In this document: piece after piece, positions 59,600 through 64,000 of the stretch | Layout: each line of letters opens with the position of its first letter | Numbering within the stretch: the stretch's first letter is position 1 | From: Paraburkholderia unamae | Lineage (GTDB): Bacteria > Pseudomonadota > Gammaproteobacteria > Burkholderiales > Burkholderiaceae | NCBI RefSeq assembly: GCF_003268775.1 | Contig: NZ_QLSU01000003.1 | Coordinates: 1-64,000, forward strand | Length of the DNA stretch: 64,000 nucleotides | Direction of reading: 5' to 3' | Position numbers and translations under genes: made by a program | The notes under the pieces: generated by a model | Databases searched by the model: none | Seen by the model: the letters and a program-made list of their open reading frames with translations, nothing else | What the model was told of the DNA's origin: nothing

Positions 59600-61468
59600 T
59601 CACACCCGCAAACCGCGGCTCTTGAGCCGATAAACCAGTTGTGCGCGCGTGATGCCGAGGTTGCGCGCCGCCGCCGAGAGGTTGCCCGACGCCTGGCGCA
59701 CCGCGCTCTTGAGCAACGCGGACTCGATGTCGTCGAGCGAGAGCGGCGGGCCTTCGTTTTCCGTGCCCATCAACAGGCTCGTGACCTGACGCGTGACGCG
59801 CCCCGCTTCGTCCTCCGACCCCGCGAGCATATTGAGCTTGTCGGAGGGCAGCAGCGCGCCGTGCTCGTCCACGCCGAACACCGAGAGATCGAAGGTTTCC
59901 CCGCTGATGAAGAGATGGCCCACGTCGATCGCGCCGTCGTCGGCGGCGAGTATCACGCCGCGCTCCACGATGTTCTCCAGTTCGCGGATATTGCCGGGCC
60001 AGTTGTAGCTGAGGATCGCGTCGATGGCGCGGCTCGTGAAGCCCGTGACGTTGCGCCCGTGGCGCTCGCGGTATTTGCGCAGGAAGTGATTGAGCAGCAC
60101 CGGCAAGTCTTCCTTGCGCTCGCGCAGCGAAGGCACGCGCACCGGAAACACGTTGAGCCGGAAAAAGAGGTCCTCGCGAAAGCGCCCCGCGCGCACTTCG
60201 TCGCGCAGGTCGAGATTGGTGGCCGCCACCACGCGCACGTCCACACGCCGCGTTTGCGTGTCGCCCACGCGCTCGATCTCGCCTTCCTGTAGCGCGCGCA
60301 ACAGCTTGCCCTGCGCCGTCATGGTGAGAATGCCGATCTCGTCGAGAAAGAGCGTGCCGCCGTTGGCGCGCTCGAAACGTCCGGGCCGGCTTTGCGTGGC
60401 ATCTGTGAAGCCGCCCTTCTCGACGCCGAAGAGTTCCGACTCCACGAGCGACTCGGGAATGGCCGCGCAGTTGATCGCGACGAACGCGCCTTCGCTGCGC
60501 TTGCTGATGCGATGCAGCGTGCGCGCGAACACTTCCTTGCCCACGCCGCTTTCGCCGAGAAAGAGCACCGTCGCGCGCGTGCCCGCCACGCGCCGGATCA
60601 TGTGGCAAACGGCATTGAAGCCCGGCGACGCCCCCACCATGTTGCCGTCGCCGAACGCGGTGGGCGTTTCGCGCGGCGCGAGCGCGCCGTAACCGCTCAG
60701 CGCATGCGTGTGCTCGTCGCTCGCGGCGAGCCCCTGCGTGAACGATTGCGCTTTCAGGAAGCGCAGATCGTTGGTGGCCTCGTCGCCCCACGCCTCGATC
60801 GGCTTGCCGATGATGCGGCAATACGATTGCCCGAGCGCGCGGCACTCCACCTCGCGATAAAGAATCGGCCGCCCCATGAACACGCTCGTGTAGCCGCTCG
60901 CGTAACCGATCTGCGTCCAGCACGCGGGCTCGGCGCCAATGCCGTAAATGCGCACGTGCTCTTCGTCTTCGGCGCAGCCCTTCCAGAGAAACTCGCCGTA
61001 GTAGTGGCCCTTCTCGACGTCGATTTCGAGCCGCACCGGCTCCACCTCGGTCAGCCCTTCGAGCATGTGCAATTGCGGCCCTACCGCGAACATCTCGGCC
61101 ACGTCGTTCGCGGCGCGCACCTTGCCCACGAGTTCCGCGTCGCGCGCGCCCGAGTTGTAGCCCATGCGCGTGAGCAGCCCGCGCGCGGCGTCGATGCCGA
61201 GACTGTCGATGAGCTCGCGCCGCAGCGTGCCGAGCGACTGCGCGTGCAGCAGCACCATGCGCTGATCGTCGAGCCAGATGCGGCCGTTGCCGGGCGCGAA
61301 GCGCAGGCGCGACATGAGGTCGGCGATGTCGGGATAACGCAGGCTGTCCACGCGCGCGCCCTTGGGCGTCACGAGTTTCATCTGTCCGCCCGTGTGATCG
61401 CCCGCCTGATCGCCCGTCCGATCCCCCGTGCGGTCCCTCGCTGGCTCCGCCTTGCGTTGCGTACCCAT
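59600..61468 (-). CDS. dmpR: Phenol-responsive sigma-54 activator (DmpR/PoxR type)
   Basis: The 622-aa protein has the XylR_N sensory domain, a V4R domain, a linker, an AAA+ sigma-54 interaction domain (Walker A GESGVGKE 305-312, Walker B LFLDE) and a C-terminal Fis-type helix-turn-helix (ASGNLSAAARNLGITRAQLVYRL). The sensory zinc site of MopR/DmpR is fully conserved in spacing: Cys183, Glu206, Cys209, Cys217; pocket residues His134 and Trp162 also align. The sigma-54 contact loop reads GGFTDA (352-357) instead of GAFTGA. Family homology begins at about Met30 (61381), so the preceding 29 residues, made of a 12-bp repeat, may not be translated. It is divergent from dmpKLMN and should activate it. 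Confidence 0.9.
   Translation of the reverse strand: MGTQRKAEPARDRTGDRTGDQAGDHTGGQMKLVTPKGARVDSLRYPDIADLMSRLRFAPGNGRIWLDDQRMVLLHAQSLGTLRRELIDSLGIDAARGLLTRMGYNSGARDAELVGKVRAANDVAEMFAVGPQLHMLEGLTEVEPVRLEIDVEKGHYYGEFLWKGCAEDEEHVRIYGIGAEPACWTQIGYASGYTSVFMGRPILYREVECRALGQSYCRIIGKPIEAWGDEATNDLRFLKAQSFTQGLAASDEHTHALSGYGALAPRETPTAFGDGNMVGASPGFNAVCHMIRRVAGTRATVLFLGESGVGKEVFARTLHRISKRSEGAFVAINCAAIPESLVESELFGVEKGGFTDATQSRPGRFERANGGTLFLDEIGILTMTAQGKLLRALQEGEIERVGDTQTRRVDVRVVAATNLDLRDEVRAGRFREDLFFRLNVFPVRVPSLRERKEDLPVLLNHFLRKYRERHGRNVTGFTSRAIDAILSYNWPGNIRELENIVERGVILAADDGAIDVGHLFISGETFDLSVFGVDEHGALLPSDKLNMLAGSEDEAGRVTRQVTSLLMGTENEGPPLSLDDIESALLKSAVRQASGNLSAAARNLGITRAQLVYRLKSRGLRV
61396..61443 (-). repeat. 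Four 12-bp tandem repeats in the 5' part of dmpR
   Basis: Four imperfect copies of GATCGCCCGTCC-like units. If translated they encode the charged DRTGDRTGDQAGDHTGG segment. The conserved start of the protein family lies just downstream, so the repeat may be a non-conserved extension or part of the leader. Confidence 0.6.
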
Positions 61469-61613
61469 GCTGCGCTGCTCTCCGCTTCGATGAACGGCCA
61501 CACGATAGGGGAAGCCGCCTGGCCGCGCAAGACGCAATCGCGCGCCGCCGTCGGCCCTGCGGGTAATCCCCGATGCTCGTTTGAGCAAGCGGTTTCGGGC
61601 CTCACGCCGGGCA

Positions 61614-61631
61614 TTCGATCATTTGGTCGAA
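61614..61631. promoter_or_regulatory. Candidate upstream activator site for DmpR
   Basis: TTCGATCATTTGGTCGAA is an 18-bp imperfect dyad similar in form to the TTGATC/GATCAA sites bound by DmpR-type activators. It lies about 130 bases upstream of the -24 element, the usual distance for looping activation. Confidence 0.5.
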
Positions 61632-61755
61632 CCGTCCGCATGCCTCGCGACGGGTGCCGCCGCCCATCGCGAAGCGGCCCGATCGCGCCAAACGCCGCAC
61701 GCGCAAGGCCTCGCCCTCACGGCGCTACGCCCACCACACGCCACCCGCTGCGCCC

Positions 61756-61772
61756 TGGCCCGCTCATTGCAT
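61756..61772 (+). promoter_or_regulatory. Sigma-54 promoter of the phenol hydroxylase operon
   Basis: TGGCCCGCTCATTGCAT matches the TGGCACG-N4-TTGCW consensus with GG at 61757-61758 and GC at 61769-61770 (exactly 10 bases apart). Transcription would start near 61782, about 70 bases before dmpK. A DmpR-type sigma-54 activator is encoded next to it. Confidence 0.75.
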
Positions 61773-61851
61773 ATAGGGAACACCACGCGGCGCATTGCAC
61801 GAAAAGATCGAAGCACATCGAAGCGCCGCGTGGATCAAAACGGAGGAGGCA

Positions 61852-62127
61852 ATGAGCAAACCGCAATCGCTCGTCACCGCGCTGGAACGGCCCTTCGATG
61901 TGGCGCGGCGCTACGTGCGAACGAAGGCGCACCGCGCCGACGGCTTCGTCGAGTTCGAATTCTCGATTGGCGACCCGCGCATTTGCGTGGAACTGGTGAT
62001 GCGCGAGTCCGACTATCGCGCGTTCTGCGCAACGCACGACGTCGTGCGGCTTTCCGCCGTGGAAGCCGCGGCGCTCGACGCGGAAGAACTCAAGTGGCGT
62101 TATGGCCAACCCGGTCTCGCCGAATAA
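61852..62127 (+). CDS. dmpK: Phenol hydroxylase assembly/auxiliary subunit P0 (DmpK)
   Basis: The 91-aa protein matches the P0 family: ALERPFDVARRYVRTKAHRADGFVEFEFSIGDPRICVELVMRESDYRAFC. P0 is needed for assembly of the active multicomponent phenol hydroxylase, probably by helping insert iron. ATG 61852 follows a very strong CGGAGGAGG; an in-frame ATG at 61795 is upstream of it and unlikely to be used. It is the first gene of the operon. Confidence 0.9.
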   Translation: MSKPQSLVTALERPFDVARRYVRTKAHRADGFVEFEFSIGDPRICVELVMRESDYRAFCATHDVVRLSAVEAAALDAEELKWRYGQPGLAE

Positions 62128-62168
62128 ACAACGTTGCATGCGCAATCGATAACAAGGAGGAGCAACAG

Positions 62169-63032
62169 ATGCAAATCGACATCAAGACCTCGGCGGTGCA
62201 GCCGGTGCGGCAGACGTTCTCGCACATCGCGCGTCGGCTCGGCGCCGACAAGCCCGCGTCGCGCTATCAGGAAGCGACGTTCGACCTGCAACCCGAGGTC
62301 AATTTCCACTACCGCCCGCTGTGGCAGCCGCAATACGAGCTTTACGACAAGGCGCGCACAGCGATCCGCATGAACGACTGGTACGCGTTCAAGGACCCGC
62401 GCCAGTACTACTACGGCGCCTATACGATCGCCCGCGCGCGCCAGCAGGACACGATGGAAAAGAACATCGAGTTCGTCACGCGGCGCGCGCTGCTCTCCGG
62501 CTTGCCCGACGAACAGAAAGAACGCATCGCCTCGATCATGGTGCCGCTGCGCCACGTGGAGTGGGCCGCGAACACGAACAACTGCTTCGTCACGGCCTAC
62601 GGCTGGGGCACCGCCATCACGCAGGCCACGATGTATCACAGCATGGATCGCCTCGGCCTCGCGCAGTATCTCTCGCGCATCGGCCTCGTGCTGGACGGCA
62701 ATCTCGGCAGTTCGCTCGTGGCGGGCAAGGCGGCCTGGCTCGACGCCCCCATGTGGCAGCCGTTGCGCCGCCTGGTCGAAGACCTCATGGTCGTGCAGGA
62801 CTGGTTCGAAACCTTCACCGCGCAAAACGCCGTGCTCGACGGCCTGCTCTACCCGCTCGTTTATCGCCATATCGATGCGCGGCTCTCGGCGCAATGCGGC
62901 GCGGGACTCGGCATGCTCAACGAGTTCGCGATTGCCTGGTTCGACGAAACGAGCCGCTGGGTCGACGCCACGCTCAAGACCGGCATCGCGATCGGCGAGA
63001 GCGCCACGCGCGCGGAGGCCCGACATGGCTGA
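62169..63032 (+). CDS. dmpL: Phenol hydroxylase oxygenase beta subunit P1 (DmpL)
   Basis: The 287-aa protein is the small oxygenase subunit of the toluene/phenol monooxygenase family: YQEATFDLQPEVNFHYRPLW, MNDWYAFKDPRQYYYGAYT, ARQQDTMEKNIEFVTRRALL and EWAANTNNCFVTAYGWGTAI. It is ferritin-like but lacks diiron ligands; it supports the alpha subunit (P3). AAGGAGGAGC precedes the ATG. Its end overlaps dmpM by eight bases. Confidence 0.92.
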   Translation: MQIDIKTSAVQPVRQTFSHIARRLGADKPASRYQEATFDLQPEVNFHYRPLWQPQYELYDKARTAIRMNDWYAFKDPRQYYYGAYTIARARQQDTMEKNIEFVTRRALLSGLPDEQKERIASIMVPLRHVEWAANTNNCFVTAYGWGTAITQATMYHSMDRLGLAQYLSRIGLVLDGNLGSSLVAGKAAWLDAPMWQPLRRLVEDLMVVQDWFETFTAQNAVLDGLLYPLVYRHIDARLSAQCGAGLGMLNEFAIAWFDETSRWVDATLKTGIAIGESATRAEARHG

Positions 63033-63297
63033 CACCGTCTTCATCGCCTTCCAGACCAACGACGACTCGCGCCCGATCGTCGAAGCCATTGCCGAAGACA
63101 ACCCGCACGCCGTGGTCAACGCGCTGCCCGCCATGGTGAAGATCGATGCGCAGGGGCGCATCGTCATCAAGCGCGAATCGATCGAGGCGCGCATCGGCCG
63201 TCCGTTCGACCTGCGCGAGCTGCAACTGAACCTGATCTCGCTCTCCGGCAACATCGACGAAACCGACGACGAATTCATCCTGGCGTGGAACGCCTGA
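63025..63297 (+). CDS. dmpM: Phenol hydroxylase coupling protein P2 (DmpM)
   Basis: The 90-aa cofactor-free protein matches the MmoB/DmpM effector family: VFIAFQTNDDSRPIVEAIAEDNP, NALPAMVKIDAQGRIVIKRESIEARIGR and FDLRELQLNLISLSGNID. It binds the oxygenase and controls oxygen activation and turnover. It overlaps dmpL by eight bases. Confidence 0.92.
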   Translation: MADTVFIAFQTNDDSRPIVEAIAEDNPHAVVNALPAMVKIDAQGRIVIKRESIEARIGRPFDLRELQLNLISLSGNIDETDDEFILAWNA

Positions 63298-63322
63298 GCC
63301 CAAAACGACACGGAGACACACC

Positions 63323-64000
63323 ATGAGCACGCCGGCATCCTCGCCCAAAAAACTGAGTATTAAGGAAAACTATGCAATGCTCACGCGCGGCCTTGCGTGG
63401 GAGAGCACCTATCAACCGATGGACGCGATCTTCCCGTACGACCGCTTCGAGGGCATCAAGGTCCACGACTGGGACCGCTGGGAAGACCCGTTCCGCCTCA
63501 CGATGGACGCCTACTGGAAATACCAGGGCGAAAAGGAGCGCAAGCTCTACGCGATCATCGACGCGTTCCAGCAGAACAACGGCCAGTTCAACGTGACCGA
63601 CCCGCGCTACATCAATGCGCTCAAGCTGTTCCTCACGGGTGTGAGCCCGCTCGAATACGCGGCGCATCGCGGCTTTGCGCTCGCGGGCCGCAACTTTCGC
63701 GGCGCGGGCGCGCGCATCGCCTGCCAGATGCAGGCCATCGACGAGTTGCGCCACGCCCAGACCCAGGTGCACACGATCAGCCAGTACAACAAGTTCTTCA
63801 ACGGCTTTCACGACTTCCGGCACATGCATGACCGCGTCTGGTATCTGTCCGTGCCGAAGTCGTATTTCGAAGACGCCATGAGCGCCGGGCCGTTCGAGTT
63901 CGTCACCGCCATCTCGTTCTCATTCGAATATGTGCTCACGAATCTGCTCTTCATGCCGTTCATGTCGGGGGCGGCGTTCAACGGCGACATGGCGACGGTC
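63323..64000 (+). CDS. dmpN: Phenol hydroxylase oxygenase alpha subunit P3 (DmpN), 3' end cut by window
   Basis: About 226 residues of the large diiron oxygenase subunit are visible: LTRGLAWESTYQPMDAIFPYD, RFEGIKVHDWDRWEDPFRLTMD and ESPLEYAAHRGFALAGRN-like sequence. The first iron ligands are Glu111 (SPLEYAAH) and the E-L-R-H motif with Glu141 and His144 (QAIDELRHAQTQ). The second ExxH lies beyond the window. P3 hydroxylates phenol to catechol. GGAG lies about 7 bases before ATG 63323. Confidence 0.93.
   Translation, partial: MSTPASSPKKLSIKENYAMLTRGLAWESTYQPMDAIFPYDRFEGIKVHDWDRWEDPFRLTMDAYWKYQGEKERKLYAIIDAFQQNNGQFNVTDPRYINALKLFLTGVSPLEYAAHRGFALAGRNFRGAGARIACQMQAIDELRHAQTQVHTISQYNKFFNGFHDFRHMHDRVWYLSVPKSYFEDAMSAGPFEFVTAISFSFEYVLTNLLFMPFMSGAAFNGDMATV

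Larger units (their letters stand above)
61469..61851. promoter_or_regulatory. Divergent control region dmpR / dmpK
   Basis: This 383-base gap contains the sigma-54 promoter at 61756-61772 and the activator-site candidate at 61614-61631, both listed separately. The dmpR promoter should also be here; I see no strong sigma-70 consensus for it. Confidence 0.6.

Noticed and set aside
61396..61443. Short CRISPR-like array
   Set aside because: The repeats are 12 bp, contiguous, without spacers, and in frame within a gene.

Overview
The window is GC-rich and densely packed, with LysR, AraC, GntR and sigma-54 regulators, a DmpR-type phenol hydroxylase locus and a complete type VI secretion system (T6SS). 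Together these point to a betaproteobacterium of the Burkholderiaceae (Paraburkholderia, Caballeronia or Burkholderia). This assignment is inference from gene content and style, not from a marker gene. I saw no tRNA, rRNA, insertion sequence or CRISPR array.

Region 1 (1-9.9 kb) is mixed metabolism on the minus strand: a truncated alginate-export-type porin, a secreted two-domain VOC protein, a DUF1275 membrane protein, an HD-family protein whose HD doublet is lost, a YtcJ-type amidohydrolase, a Tat-exported perhydrolase-like alpha/beta hydrolase, and a 964-aa winged-helix/NTPase/TPR regulator. Region 2 (10-17.2 kb) holds an AraC regulator, a DsbA-like protein coupled to two tandem FAD monooxygenases, a LysR regulator, and a second, shorter winged-helix/NTPase regulator. 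Region 3 (17.2-25.8 kb) holds a coupled DsbA-like/peroxiredoxin pair, a Na+/H+ antiporter, an EamA transporter, an AraC regulator with a VOC protein, and a coupled OpgC-family acyltransferase and tannase-family esterase. Region 4 (25.8-28.8 kb) is a compact trans-3-hydroxy-L-proline catabolic locus: dehydratase, GntR regulator, and ornithine-cyclodeaminase-family reductase, with two strong dyad-symmetric operator candidates.

Region 5 (30.8-57.2 kb) is one T6SS locus read on the minus strand: tssB, tssC, hcp, tssE, tssF, tssG, clpV, vgrG, a MORN-like protein, a DUF4280 PAAR-like protein, a 66-aa membrane protein, a periplasmic amino-acid-type binding protein, a DAACS-type transporter, an aspartate/glutamate racemase, a second DAACS-type transporter, tssJ, tssK, tssL, tssM, tssA and a 573-aa protein with PI3/4-kinase-like motifs. 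The middle amino-acid module overlaps tssJ by four bases, so it belongs to the same transcription unit. No fha, ppkA, pppA or tagF is present in the window. The cluster is flanked by an orphan hybrid histidine kinase on one side (28.8-30.7 kb) and an orphan NarL-type response regulator on the other (57.4-58.1 kb).

Region 6 (58.2-64 kb) holds a COG4705-like membrane protein, a small exported protein, and a phenol catabolic locus: a DmpR/PoxR-type sigma-54 activator divergent from dmpKLMN (dmpN is cut by the window end), with a sigma-54 promoter and an upstream activator-site candidate between them.

The most notable material is the T6SS locus: its embedded transporter/racemase module, its terminal kinase-like gene, and its TssM without recognisable Walker motifs.
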